Source: an uncultured Clostridia bacterium
GTDB taxonomy: Bacteria > Bacillota > Clostridia > Peptostreptococcales > Anaerovoracaceae
DNA: 24,399 nt
Assembly (NCBI GenBank): GCA_938046095.1
Contig: CALIXS010000017.1
Span: 1-24,399, forward strand
Direction: 5' to 3'
Below, one piece after another: positions 1-8,306 of the stretch; positions within the stretch are counted from its first letter, which is position 1, and every line of letters starts with the position of its first letter. A program made the translations under genes and the position numbers. The notes under the pieces were generated by a model. It was given only the letters and a program-made list of their open reading frames with translations, searched no databases and was not told where the DNA came from.

Positions 1-1654
1 TGTAGACGACCTCCGTGAAATTATCCCTGCGCTCTGCCGCCGTAAGCTGATCGGCCTTTTCGCGGCACAGGCGCTCTCTGTCCTCGAACATCTCCTCCGT
101 AACATCCGTCCTCTCAACAAAGAACGGAGCCACGTACTCCATATCTTCGCCGTCAAGATATGCATCGATGCATTCCGACACCTTTCGCGCATCGGCTATC
201 GCCTCTACGGCAATCGAAATCTTATCGTTGCCGCAATCACCTCCCGCAAACACGCCCGGTACGCTCGTCATATACGTCTTAGGGTCGTATGCAACAGCGC
301 CCTTTTTCGTCTTGTCAAGATCGAATGCACTCGCGTCAACAGCCTGACCGATAGCCAGGATAACGTTGTCAACATCGAGTGTTTCGGTCTTCCCCTCTAC
401 CGGGACGGGCTTTCTTCTTCCTGACGCATCAGGCTCTCCGAGCTCCATAACCTGAAGGATTACCTGCTTTACATGACCTTTGCCGTCCTTTTTTATTTCG
501 ATCGGATTTGTCAGGTTTTTGAAGATAACGCCTTCTTCTTCAGCTTCCTCTATCTCTATGCCGTCCGCAGGCATTTCGTTTTTCGTCCTTCTGTAAATGT
601 TATATACCTTTTCGGCGCCGAGTCTGACAGCGGAACGGCAAGCATCCATGGCTGTGTTGCCGCCGCCTACGATAGCTATTTTCCTGCCGAAGTCGATGTG
701 CTCGTTTCTGACGATCCTGCGCAGAAAATCAATACCTCCGATCACGCCGTCCGCATCCTCGCCCTTGCAGTGTACACCTGTAGACACCCAGGCTCCTATG
801 CCCACAAGGACCGCATCGTAGTCGGCCCGTACAGTATCAAAGGAAATGTCCTCTCCTATCTTCGTATTGGGGATTATTTCAACGCCCATTGACTCGATTA
901 TATCTATCTCCGCGTCCAGCACCTCTTTAGGCAGTCTGTATTCCGGTATGCCGTAGCGCATCATTCCGCCCAGCTTCGGCATTGCGTCGAAGATAGTCAC
1001 ATCGTGCCCTTTCTGCCTGAGAAAGTACGCGGCCGAAAGCCCCATAGGGCCTCCTCCGATGATGGCGACCGATTTGCCCGTCAGCTCAGCCATATCCTGA
1101 ATGAAGTTTTCCTCGCTTGCAAGGTCGTAATCTCCGGCAAACCTTTTGATCGCGGCGATGCTTATCGGTTCGTCGACAAGACCTCTTCTGCACGCATCTT
1201 CACACGGGTGAGGGCAAACTCTTCCGATTGATGCGGGAAGCGGGATCCTGTCTTTTATAAGCTCGTTCGCCTTCTCAAACTCACCGTTTGCTACGAGGCC
1301 TACATAGCCCTGACAGTCCGTACCCGCCGGGCATGCTTTCATGCAGGGAGCCTTGCAGTCTCCCGTGTGATTGCTTATAAGAAGCTCAAGGTTTGTCCTT
1401 CGCGACTCTATTACCCTTTCGGTATCGGTCATGATAACCATACCGTCCGTTATTTCGGTTGCACATGCCTTCCAGAGCTTAGGATTGCCCTCGAGCTCCA
1501 CGACGCAAAGTCCGCAGGCGCCGTATATCTCGGTCCTCTCATCGTAACAGAGAGTCGGGATAAAGATATCGTTCTCCCTTGCGACCTCGAGGATCGTCTG
1601 ACCGGGAAGACCCTTTACTTCCTTCCCGTCTATATTAAGTCTGTACTCTTTCAT
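1..1654 (-). CDS. NfnB/GltD-like FAD oxidoreductase with N-terminal NuoG-type [2Fe-2S] domain, StnC-like (partial)
   Basis: A flavin oxidoreductase, probably the NAD(P)(H)-reacting subunit of a soluble complex with the two genes upstream. 551 codons are visible and the C-terminus lies beyond the left edge. Residues 1-75 form a plant/complex-I type ferredoxin domain with C36-x10-C47-x2-C50-x13-C64. Cysteines at 100, 104, 108, 114 and 147, 151, 155 fit the [4Fe-4S]-binding head of the GltD/NfnB family. A first Rossmann motif GGGPMG (about 201-205) should bind FAD. A second, GGGNTAMDA, should bind NAD(P), and a late AGGDC motif also fits GltD. The ATG at 1654 has an AGGAGG 5 nt upstream (1660-1665) that overlaps the stop of the preceding gene, so the two are translationally linked. 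The domain set matches the third subunit of Stn-type transhydrogenases. A diaphorase serving a hydrogenase or formate dehydrogenase beyond the edge is the alternative. Family is sure; exact complex is inference. Confidence 0.85.
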   Translation of the reverse strand, partial: MKEYRLNIDGKEVKGLPGQTILEVARENDIFIPTLCYDERTEIYGACGLCVVELEGNPKLWKACATEITDGMVIMTDTERVIESRRTNLELLISNHTGDCKAPCMKACPAGTDCQGYVGLVANGEFEKANELIKDRIPLPASIGRVCPHPCEDACRRGLVDEPISIAAIKRFAGDYDLASEENFIQDMAELTGKSVAIIGGGPMGLSAAYFLRQKGHDVTIFDAMPKLGGMMRYGIPEYRLPKEVLDAEIDIIESMGVEIIPNTKIGEDISFDTVRADYDAVLVGIGAWVSTGVHCKGEDADGVIGGIDFLRRIVRNEHIDFGRKIAIVGGGNTAMDACRSAVRLGAEKVYNIYRRTKNEMPADGIEIEEAEEEGVIFKNLTNPIEIKKDGKGHVKQVILQVMELGEPDASGRRKPVPVEGKTETLDVDNVILAIGQAVDASAFDLDKTKKGAVAYDPKTYMTSVPGVFAGGDCGNDKISIAVEAIADARKVSECIDAYLDGEDMEYVAPFFVERTDVTEEMFEDRERLCREKADQLTAAERRDNFTEVVY

Positions 1655-1663
1655 CGAATCCTC

Positions 1664-3412
1664 CTAATGTCTCACGATAGCATCAAATCTGCAGTTTTCC
1701 TGACATCTGCCGCATTTTATGCATATGCTCTGATCTATCTGGTGCTTCTTCTTTACGGCTCCCGCAATAGCATTTACAGGGCATCCTCGCGCGCAGGCCG
1801 TACAGCCTACGCACTTATCCGTGATTTCAAAGCTTATAAGGGCGCGGCATGATTTTGCCGTACATTTGTGATTGTAGATATGATCCTCGTATTCGTTGCG
1901 AAAATACCTGATCGTTGTGAGAACAGGGTTTGGCGCTGTCTGTCCGAGACCGCACATGGATCCGTCCTTTATTTTGTCCGCGAGTTCTTCGAGAAGCTCA
2001 ATGTCTCCCTCTTTTCCTTCGCCGTTCGTAATTCTCTCCAAAATTTCGAGCATGCGCTTGGTGCCTATGCGGCAGTAGTTGCATTTGCCGCATGATTCCT
2101 TACGCGTAAAGTCAAGGAAGTATCTCGCCATGTCTACCATACAGGTATCCTCATCCATGACGATCATTCCTCCCGAACCTACGATGGCACCCGTTTTGAC
2201 TATATCCTCATATGTAACGGGAGTATCGGCAAGCGATTCGGGTACGCACCCGCCGGACGGTCCGCCGAGCTGTACAGCCTTCAAGTGCCTGTTGTTCTTT
2301 ATTCCGCCGCCTATGTCCTCGATGATCTCCCTTATGGTAAGCCCCATAGGAACCTCGGCAAGACCTGCTTTCTTTATCTTACCTGCAAGAGCGAACACTT
2401 TTGTACCGTTCGACTTTTCGCTTCCCATCTGCGCAAATGCTTCCCCGCCGTTTACGATGATCCAGGCGACGTTTGCATACGTCTCGACATTATTTATATT
2501 GGTCGGCTTTTTCCAATAGCCCTTCTGCGCAGGAAAAGGCGGTTTGAGCCTCGGCATGCCTCGCTCGCCCTCGAGCGAGGCTATAAGCGCCGTCTCTTCG
2601 CCGCAGACGAAGGCGCCCGCGCCGGCTTTTATCCTTATATCGAAATCAAATCCCGAGCCGAATATGTTCTTGCCGAGATAGCCGTTTTCTCTCGCCTGCT
2701 CCATAGCGATCTCAAGGCGCCTTATAGCAAGAGGATATTCGGCACGGCAGTATATTATGCCCTCCGTAGCGCCCATCGCATAGCCGCCTATGATCATGCC
2801 CTCGAGCACCGAATGAGGATCGCCCTCGAGCACGGCTCTGTCCATGAATGCACCGGGATCGCCTTCGTCCGCATTGCAGACGACAAATTTTTCGTCGGCG
2901 CCGTTTTGCTTCGCGGCATTCCATTTGAACCACGTCGGGAATCCCGCGCCGCCGCGGCCGCGCAGCCCCGATGCCTTAATGACCTCGATAACCTCTTCAG
3001 GCTTCATTCCTGTTACGACCCGTTTCGTGGCGTCGTAGCCGCCTACCGTAACGTAATCGTCTATCCTCTCCGGATTTATCATGCCGCAGTGCCTCAGGAC
3101 GACCCTCATCTGTCTGTTTATAAAAGCCTTGTCCTCATCTGAGATGACAAGCTCTTTTACCGGCTTGCCGCCCTTGATGTGTCCGTCAACTATCGTTCTT
3201 ACGTCTTTAGGCTGCACCTTGACATATCTCGTCATATCGCCGTTATCGTCATATACGTCAACGATCGGCTCAAGATAGCACGTCCCGACACATCCCGTGT
3301 AGTCGAGCTCGGCCTTAAGCTTTTCGGCTTTTATTATTTTCCTGAATTCTTCTTCCGTCTTTTTGGCACCTGAAGCTATACCGCAGCTGCCCTCACCTAT
3401 CATTATCTTCAT
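1664..3412 (-). CDS. HydB/NuoF-like NADH-binding FMN flavoprotein subunit, StnB-like
   Basis: 582 aa. In HydABC, Stn and related complexes this subunit binds NAD(H) and FMN and is the site of electron bifurcation or confurcation. A thioredoxin-like domain (about 1-90) carries only three cysteines (C10, C41, C45). The NuoF core follows with GRGGAGFP (152-159), NADEGDPGAF (180-189) and the N3-type [4Fe-4S] ligands C441, C444, C447 and C487. The C-terminal extension holds two ferredoxin-type clusters: C534, C537, C540, C544 and C564, C567, C570, C574. C517 and C522, with H511 and H515 nearby, lie where HydB proteins have an extra cysteine pair. That extension separates it from respiratory NuoF and points to a cytoplasmic ferredoxin-linked enzyme. 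The ATG overlaps the NuoE-like stop by 4 bp (ATGA), with GGGGAG upstream. The gene ends 9 bp before the next start. Confidence 0.92.
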   Translation of the reverse strand: MKIMIGEGSCGIASGAKKTEEEFRKIIKAEKLKAELDYTGCVGTCYLEPIVDVYDDNGDMTRYVKVQPKDVRTIVDGHIKGGKPVKELVISDEDKAFINRQMRVVLRHCGMINPERIDDYVTVGGYDATKRVVTGMKPEEVIEVIKASGLRGRGGAGFPTWFKWNAAKQNGADEKFVVCNADEGDPGAFMDRAVLEGDPHSVLEGMIIGGYAMGATEGIIYCRAEYPLAIRRLEIAMEQARENGYLGKNIFGSGFDFDIRIKAGAGAFVCGEETALIASLEGERGMPRLKPPFPAQKGYWKKPTNINNVETYANVAWIIVNGGEAFAQMGSEKSNGTKVFALAGKIKKAGLAEVPMGLTIREIIEDIGGGIKNNRHLKAVQLGGPSGGCVPESLADTPVTYEDIVKTGAIVGSGGMIVMDEDTCMVDMARYFLDFTRKESCGKCNYCRIGTKRMLEILERITNGEGKEGDIELLEELADKIKDGSMCGLGQTAPNPVLTTIRYFRNEYEDHIYNHKCTAKSCRALISFEITDKCVGCTACARGCPVNAIAGAVKKKHQIDQSICIKCGRCQENCRFDAIVRH

Positions 3413-3930
3413 TGTTTTTTCGTCTCCCCGGATGCTTTTGCAAGGTCGTCAAGAATTTTGACGGCTTTATCCTTGGTAAGGTTGCTGTACGTCTCATTTC
3501 CTTCCGATGTCTCAATCATCATGACCGGTGCCAGCGAGCAACATCCGAGACATGCGACGTAGTTGAGCGTAAAAAGACCGTCAGCAGTAGTCTCACCGCT
3601 CTTGATATTAAGGTGCTCGCTTACCGCCTCACCGATCGACTCCGATCCGTTTACATGGCACGCGGTACCCTGGCACATCATGATGAGATGCTTTCCGACA
3701 GGCTGCAGTCTGAACTGAGCATAAAAAGTAGCGACTCCGTATATTTTTGCCGGAGCGATACCCGTCATTTCGGATATATAATTTATGGTGTCTAAAGAAA
3801 GATAACCATATATGGCTTGCGCCTTCTGCAGAATAGTAATCAGACTCCCCGGCACCTTCGCGTACTCTTCGAGCACCGGCGCCAGCTCCTTAAAGTCCGA
3901 TTTTTTTCCGGCAGTTTTTTTTGCGCACAT
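3409..3930 (-). CDS. NuoE/HydC-like thioredoxin-fold [2Fe-2S] subunit, StnA-like
   Basis: 173 aa, the usual length for the 24-kDa NuoE family. The helical N-terminal part (about 15-75) precedes a thioredoxin-like domain with the N1a-type ligands C86-x4-C91 and C127-x3-C131; C130 is an additional cysteine. This subunit passes electrons to or from the FMN of its NuoF-like partner, which is encoded next with a 4-bp overlap. It is the first gene of the operon. The ATG at 3930 is supported by AGGAGG at 3937-3942 and a good promoter at 3980-4008. A NuoE-NuoF pair without NuoG or membrane genes visible argues for a soluble bifurcating or diaphorase module rather than complex I. Confidence 0.93.
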   Translation of the reverse strand: MCAKKTAGKKSDFKELAPVLEEYAKVPGSLITILQKAQAIYGYLSLDTINYISEMTGIAPAKIYGVATFYAQFRLQPVGKHLIMMCQGTACHVNGSESIGEAVSEHLNIKSGETTADGLFTLNYVACLGCCSLAPVMMIETSEGNETYSNLTKDKAVKILDDLAKASGETKKQ

Positions 3931-3979
3931 AAAAAACCTCCTGTCATTTTGCGATGCTTACAAGATTAAACACATCATT

Positions 3980-4008
3980 ATTATACTCGGGCAGGCGGTT
4001 AAAATCAA
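3980..4008 (-). promoter_or_regulatory. SigA-type promoter of the Stn-like operon
   Basis: On the minus strand, TTGATT (4003-4008) is followed after exactly 17 nt by a perfect TATAAT (3980-3985). Transcription would start near 3973, about 43 nt before the NuoE-like ATG. I looked for a Rex-type operator (TTGTTAA inverted repeat) because redox operons of this kind can be Rex-controlled, and found no convincing one. Confidence 0.75.
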
Positions 4009-4079
4009 TTTGTAATTTTTCCCGGAACCCATGAAATCAACGATATTTGATGTTCACAAAATGCAGAGTCGGTTTCGTT

Positions 4080-4970
4080 TCACCTTTCGCCGTTGCGATT
4101 CTTTTTCGGTTCGATTTCCGCCATAAGCAAAGCCGCGAACATCAGCAAAGCACCGACGGCCGATTTCGGGCTCATTCTTTCGTGTGCTATAAACAGCGCG
4201 ACCACCTCGGCAAAAACCGGCTCCATAGTGAAGATTATCCCGACATGTGATGCGCTCGTGTATTGCTGAGCTACCGCCTGTATAATAAAAGCTGCGCCCG
4301 TACAGAAAAGCGAAAGGAACACGACGGCAAAAATAACGGACGGCGAACGGGGAAGCTCGATTCCTCCGGCCGGAAACGACGATATCAGCATAAACAGTCC
4401 CGTAAAGCCGAGCTGATACACCCCGAGCTGAAATGCATCGACCTGCGGTTTTTGCACCGCCTTATCTGTCATTATCAGATCGCACGCGTAGAAGAAAGCG
4501 CACGTCAGGCAGAAAAAATCCCCCTTAAGGTGAGCCGAATTGATACCGAAATCGTCCGTCATCGTCAGAAGCATAACGCCCAGAAGGCTCACCGCTGTAG
4601 CTATGAACATCCTCCGCCGCACCTTCTTCCTGAATATGAGAAACTCTATTACAGGTACAAATATGACCGTAAGAGCGCACAGAAAAGCGGAATTCGAAAG
4701 GCTCGTATATTTTACGCCAAAGGTCGCTCCGACATATACGAGATAGAGTGCCAATCCCACCGCCGCACTGTAAAGCAGTGTCGATGCCGAAGGATGCGCA
4801 ATCTTTCCGAAAAAGAAAATGCAGGCAACAATGAACGCACCTAAAAACCTGAGTGCATTCAGACTGAAGACTCCTATCTCTCCCAACGCCACGTCCATGA
4901 GATAATATGAGCTGCCCCAGGCCAGAGTAACAAGCAAGAGCATGAGATCCGCTTTAAGTGATGATTTCAT
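4080..4970 (-). CDS. EamA/DMT-superfamily permease
   Basis: 296 aa integral membrane protein of the drug/metabolite transporter superfamily, with ten likely transmembrane helices in two EamA repeats (about 8-138 and 150-287). Typical signatures are LAWGSSY in helix 1 and TMEPVFAEVVALF in the second repeat. Such proteins export amino acids, nucleotides or other small metabolites, and the substrate cannot be read from sequence. The ATG lies 14 bp after the holA stop with only a weak AAGG upstream, so it is probably cotranscribed with comEC and holA and partly translation-coupled. No intrinsic terminator is apparent between its stop and the next promoter (4008-4079); the only hairpin there is a weak 5-bp stem. 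Confidence 0.9.
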   Translation of the reverse strand: MKSSLKADLMLLLVTLAWGSSYYLMDVALGEIGVFSLNALRFLGAFIVACIFFFGKIAHPSASTLLYSAAVGLALYLVYVGATFGVKYTSLSNSAFLCALTVIFVPVIEFLIFRKKVRRRMFIATAVSLLGVMLLTMTDDFGINSAHLKGDFFCLTCAFFYACDLIMTDKAVQKPQVDAFQLGVYQLGFTGLFMLISSFPAGGIELPRSPSVIFAVVFLSLFCTGAAFIIQAVAQQYTSASHVGIIFTMEPVFAEVVALFIAHERMSPKSAVGALLMFAALLMAEIEPKKNRNGER

Positions 4971-4984
4971 TTCAATACAGGCCT

Positions 4985-6034
4985 TTATACCGATGCGATA
5001 AACAGTTCGAGAGCCGTCTGTTCTTTGAGAAGGCCCGTTTTGATATTGCGGTCGCAGTCATATGCGCATTTTAGAATGCGCCTTATATCGGAAATGCTGA
5101 AGAACCTAACATACGGCAGCAGCTTTTTGATCCTGTACTCGTTGGCTCCCGCCTTTCTCGCCATTTCGGACGGTCTTACACCGTCGGCACACATCTGTGA
5201 AACGGACAGCAGCAGCTCAAACTGACCTGCAATAAGACCTATGAGGCTGAATGCCGCAGTACCGGCTGTCAAAATATCGTGAAGCATCCTGAAGGATTTT
5301 TCCTTGTCGTTGCCGCTTATGCTGTCGAGCAGATCAAAGACAAAGGTGTTGGCATCGCCCAGCACCGCCGTTTCTACATCCCCGGGCTTTACCGTCCTGT
5401 CCTCAGACATCGCAATAAGCTTTGTGATATCTGCGTCAAAGGAGTAAAGGTCGTAATCGCTTTCCCTGTTGAAATAACCCGTCTCGTCGAGCAGCATATC
5501 CATACACCTGTCCGAGATATCCGTTCCCGCCGCCTTAAATCTCTTTGCCGCGAACGATTTGAGCTCAGACCTGCCGAGAGGCCCGAAATCGTATATCGCT
5601 CCGAACTTCGCGACGGCCTTGGGGAGAGTCTTTTTACCGTCTGAAAGTATCCCTGTAAACACGAGTATTACCGACTCCGGTACCTTTGATATATAATCCG
5701 TGAGGCGGTTCATGCTCTCATCCTTTACATGCCGCACATCGTCCGAGACGAGCCCTTTATAATTGCCTGCCGCCACTACGCGCTTTACGGAGAACATCGG
5801 CAGCGTTTCCGATGCGGCTATAACGGCATCGCCGAACGGCTGCTGAATATCATCGGCGTCGATCGACGAAAGATCCATGGCCCTCGTCGCAGGCGATATA
5901 AATTTGTTTATGATCGTATCGAGCGCCCATTTCACCAGGTATTGCTCTTTTCCGCAAAGCAAGACGACGCTCGCAAGCCTGCCGTTTTTCAGGTCGTCCT
6001 GAAATCTTCTGAAAGCATGCTTTTCTGCGTACAT
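4985..6034 (-). CDS. holA: DNA polymerase III delta subunit
   Basis: 349 aa, normal for HolA (YqeN in Bacillus). The delta subunit opens the beta sliding clamp as part of the clamp loader. The N-terminal AAA+-like fold is seen in the stretch LLCGKEQYLVKWAL (about residues 25-38). The later motif FVFDLLDSISGND and a C-terminal helical collar region (about 225-349) fit the family. The ATG lies 46 bp inside the end of comEC; AGGAG at 6046-6050 (11 nt spacing) and the family-typical distance from start to GKEQYL support it. The comEC-holA order is common in Bacillota, where rpsT usually follows. Here a permease follows instead. Confidence 0.93.
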   Translation of the reverse strand: MYAEKHAFRRFQDDLKNGRLASVVLLCGKEQYLVKWALDTIINKFISPATRAMDLSSIDADDIQQPFGDAVIAASETLPMFSVKRVVAAGNYKGLVSDDVRHVKDESMNRLTDYISKVPESVILVFTGILSDGKKTLPKAVAKFGAIYDFGPLGRSELKSFAAKRFKAAGTDISDRCMDMLLDETGYFNRESDYDLYSFDADITKLIAMSEDRTVKPGDVETAVLGDANTFVFDLLDSISGNDKEKSFRMLHDILTAGTAAFSLIGLIAGQFELLLSVSQMCADGVRPSEMARKAGANEYRIKKLLPYVRFFSISDIRRILKCAYDCDRNIKTGLLKEQTALELFIASV

Positions 6035-8223
6035 ACTCTGATTTTCTCCTCTTCCGCTTTGATGCCCACCGCTCCGTCCAAATCGGTTCTATACACAATT
6101 ATACCTGAGCTTTCAAGTTTTTCAATCACGGATTGCGACGGATGACCGTAATTATTCCGGCCGACCTGAATGACCGCTATTAAAGGCTCCACCTCATCGA
6201 TAAAAGCCTGTGAAGAGCTGTATCTGCTGCCGTGGTGAGCCACCTTGAGGATATCGGCCTTCAGCTTGCCGGTACCGCGATACATCCGGATAAGCGCATC
6301 TTCACCCTCTTCCGTTATATCACCCGTAATCAGAACACTTACACCGTTTACATGAACTTTGTATATGCGGCTGAAAAAGTTTTCGTCATCTGAAGAGGAT
6401 CCGTCTTCGGTCGGCCACAGTATCTCGACGTATACATCCTCCGATATTTTCACGGTATCACCTGCCAAAAGCTCCGTGCTCGTCTGTCTGACTCTGAATT
6501 TCCCGCAAAGCTCTTCTATCCCTTTATAATGATCAGTATGCATGTGTGTAACGAATGCAAGATCAACGTCCCATGCGCCGTTTTTAAGAAGGTACGGCTT
6601 GAGAACCTTTTCGCCCACGTTATATCTTATGCTGCCCCCGCCGTCGACCAGGACGTCTGTATGTCCTTCAGCTCTCAGATGCACGCAGTCTCCCTGCCCC
6701 ACATCGACAAAGACGATATCGGCGCCGTCAAACGGACTGTGAAACGAAAATGCCGATATGACAGCGACCCCTACCGTCAAAAGCACTGCGGCATACATCG
6801 CACTTTTCTCTTTACGCAGCAGCACGTGTACGGCGAACCATTCGCTACCGCACAAAAAAACCGACACATAAAAAACGGCGATAATCCACGCGGGTGCAGA
6901 TACAATGTCGGGCGAAAATACATCTCCAAATGAAAGCGTCGAATTCACCCACGTTATAAGCGATGATACACTCGAAAGGACGGTGCCCCCGGCAACACTT
7001 GCCGCATCCGAAAGCAATGCTGCAAAAAAACAGATCACAGCGCAAGGCACGTACAGAGACGTCAGAAATAACACGGGTATGTTCACAAGCGGAGAAAGCA
7101 GCGGTATATAGTTGAAGGTATATGCCGTAAACGGGACGAGTGCCGCATGTATACCCATAACACCCGAAGCGTACTGCGACATGATTTTTCTGAAATGCGG
7201 CGTCAAAAACGTAATGCCCGAAACGGCGAGAAAAGACATTATCGTGCCGGTATCCAAGACAACCATAGGGTTTTTGATCATCATGAGTATCGTAATCAAT
7301 GCCATCGCCGAAGCCATATCGAACCGGCGGTTCAATCCCTCTCCTGCAATCTTTAAGGCTATAGTTGCCGTCGCACGAATGACGGAAGACGGCCACATAA
7401 CCGCCGTCCCGTAAAACAGAAGAAAAACAACAAAAGGTACTGCGGTAGTTAGCTTCAGCTTTTTCCTCACAAAATCCCAGCAAGCAAAAATTATGCCTAT
7501 ATGCAGACCGCTGACCGCAAGAATATGAGCCGTCCCGTTTCTTCTGAACGCGTTTAGGGTTTCCTCATCCATCATATCGGCGCGTCCGAAAAGGACACCT
7601 CTGGCAAACGCCGCAGCCTCGGATTCCGTATAGCATCTGTCGAGAAAGCCCTCCCTGCATCTCACGGCGGTATTTATATACCTTCCGAGGCTGCCGCGTT
7701 TTTCGCGGCAGCATATATCGCTGACATAAAACTCCCTGCTGAAGCCCTGTCCGTACAGATATCTCCTCCTCTCATAGCAACCCGGATTTCCGGCACGCTC
7801 GGGAGTTGCCGGCGTACCGCTAAACTCTATCGTGCTGCCCGCAAGTCGCTGAAGTGATAAATCTCCGGTATATCTGACGCGCACCTTCTCAAACGGTGAA
7901 ACGACACAGCTCAAAACAAGCGACCCGTCATCACGCGGTGCAGCCGATACGACGATTCCGCGTACCGTCACCTCACGCCCCTGATACGCGCCGAGACCGA
8001 GATTACCGTATGACCATAAAGTCACAAAAACGAGAACGGCGCCTGCGGCGGTGGCAAGTAAAAGCCTCGGCCCGCGCGATGTGATTTTTGCGAAAATCGC
8101 AGCTAACATTGCCGATGCGGCAAATATCAATATACTTTTTTTGTCAACGGCGGTGTACGCTGCTGCGGCACCCGCCATCATATACACCGCTAAACAGAAT
8201 AACGGTCTTCTTTCGTCAATCAA
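5989..8223 (-). CDS. comEC: ComEC/Rec2 DNA-uptake channel with metallo-beta-lactamase domain
   Basis: 744 aa, full length. ComEC forms the membrane channel that takes up single-stranded DNA during transformation. The N-terminal helices and DUF4131-like soluble part (about 1-190) are followed by the Competence domain (about 200-460, with GVLFGRADMM at 209-218 and AVSGLHIG at 235-242). The C-terminal metallo-beta-lactamase domain (about 500-735) carries VDVGQGDC (506-513), HMHTDH (560-565), an LITGD segment (about 631-635) and VAHHGSRYSS (661-670), so the nuclease-type metal ligands look intact. The reading frame begins with TTG at 8223 without a visible Shine-Dalgarno; a downstream start such as M15 cannot be excluded. 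A good promoter lies at 8245-8273. No other competence genes are in view. Confidence 0.92.
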   Translation of the reverse strand: MIDERRPLFCLAVYMMAGAAAAYTAVDKKSILIFAASAMLAAIFAKITSRGPRLLLATAAGAVLVFVTLWSYGNLGLGAYQGREVTVRGIVVSAAPRDDGSLVLSCVVSPFEKVRVRYTGDLSLQRLAGSTIEFSGTPATPERAGNPGCYERRRYLYGQGFSREFYVSDICCREKRGSLGRYINTAVRCREGFLDRCYTESEAAAFARGVLFGRADMMDEETLNAFRRNGTAHILAVSGLHIGIIFACWDFVRKKLKLTTAVPFVVFLLFYGTAVMWPSSVIRATATIALKIAGEGLNRRFDMASAMALITILMMIKNPMVVLDTGTIMSFLAVSGITFLTPHFRKIMSQYASGVMGIHAALVPFTAYTFNYIPLLSPLVNIPVLFLTSLYVPCAVICFFAALLSDAASVAGGTVLSSVSSLITWVNSTLSFGDVFSPDIVSAPAWIIAVFYVSVFLCGSEWFAVHVLLRKEKSAMYAAVLLTVGVAVISAFSFHSPFDGADIVFVDVGQGDCVHLRAEGHTDVLVDGGGSIRYNVGEKVLKPYLLKNGAWDVDLAFVTHMHTDHYKGIEELCGKFRVRQTSTELLAGDTVKISEDVYVEILWPTEDGSSSDDENFFSRIYKVHVNGVSVLITGDITEEGEDALIRMYRGTGKLKADILKVAHHGSRYSSSQAFIDEVEPLIAVIQVGRNNYGHPSQSVIEKLESSGIIVYRTDLDGAVGIKAEEEKIRVCTQKSMLSEDFRTT

Positions 8224-8244
8224 GTCGTTTTTAACAGTCGCTAT

Positions 8245-8273
8245 ATTTTACCATATATTACCATTAAAATCAA
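8245..8273 (-). promoter_or_regulatory. SigA-type promoter of comEC-holA-permease
   Basis: On the minus strand, TTGATT (8268-8273), a 17-nt spacer and TAAAAT (8245-8250). The start point would be near 8238, giving a leader of only about 15 nt before the TTG start of comEC. The -10 box overlaps a TTACCAT repeat shared with the divergent promoter. Confidence 0.65.
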
Positions 8274-8306
8274 CTTTCTCTTTGAGATGATACTTCGATA
8301 TGGTAT
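8248..8306. repeat. TTACCAT repeats over divergent -10 boxes
   Basis: TTACCAT occurs at 8248-8254 and 8258-8264, exactly 10 bp apart. An inverted copy, ATGGTAT, lies at 8300-8306. The outer copies form an 8-bp inverted repeat, TACCATAT (8249-8256) with ATATGGTA (8298-8305). Each outer copy overlaps the -10 element of one of the two divergent promoters. This may be an operator or simply similar promoter sequence. Confidence 0.35.

Noticed and set aside
2285..3142. Long open frame on the plus strand (285 codons) within the NuoF-like gene
   Set aside because: It lies antisense to a gene with clear motifs, has no ribosome binding site and gives no recognisable protein. It reflects codon bias of the real gene.
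3943..4079. Rex redox-repressor site in front of the Stn-like operon
   Set aside because: Only scattered TTAA and TTGATT words are present, with no TTGTTAA-type inverted repeat.
4011..4079. Intrinsic terminator after the permease gene
   Set aside because: Only a 5-bp ATCAA/TTGAT stem without a T-run is found.
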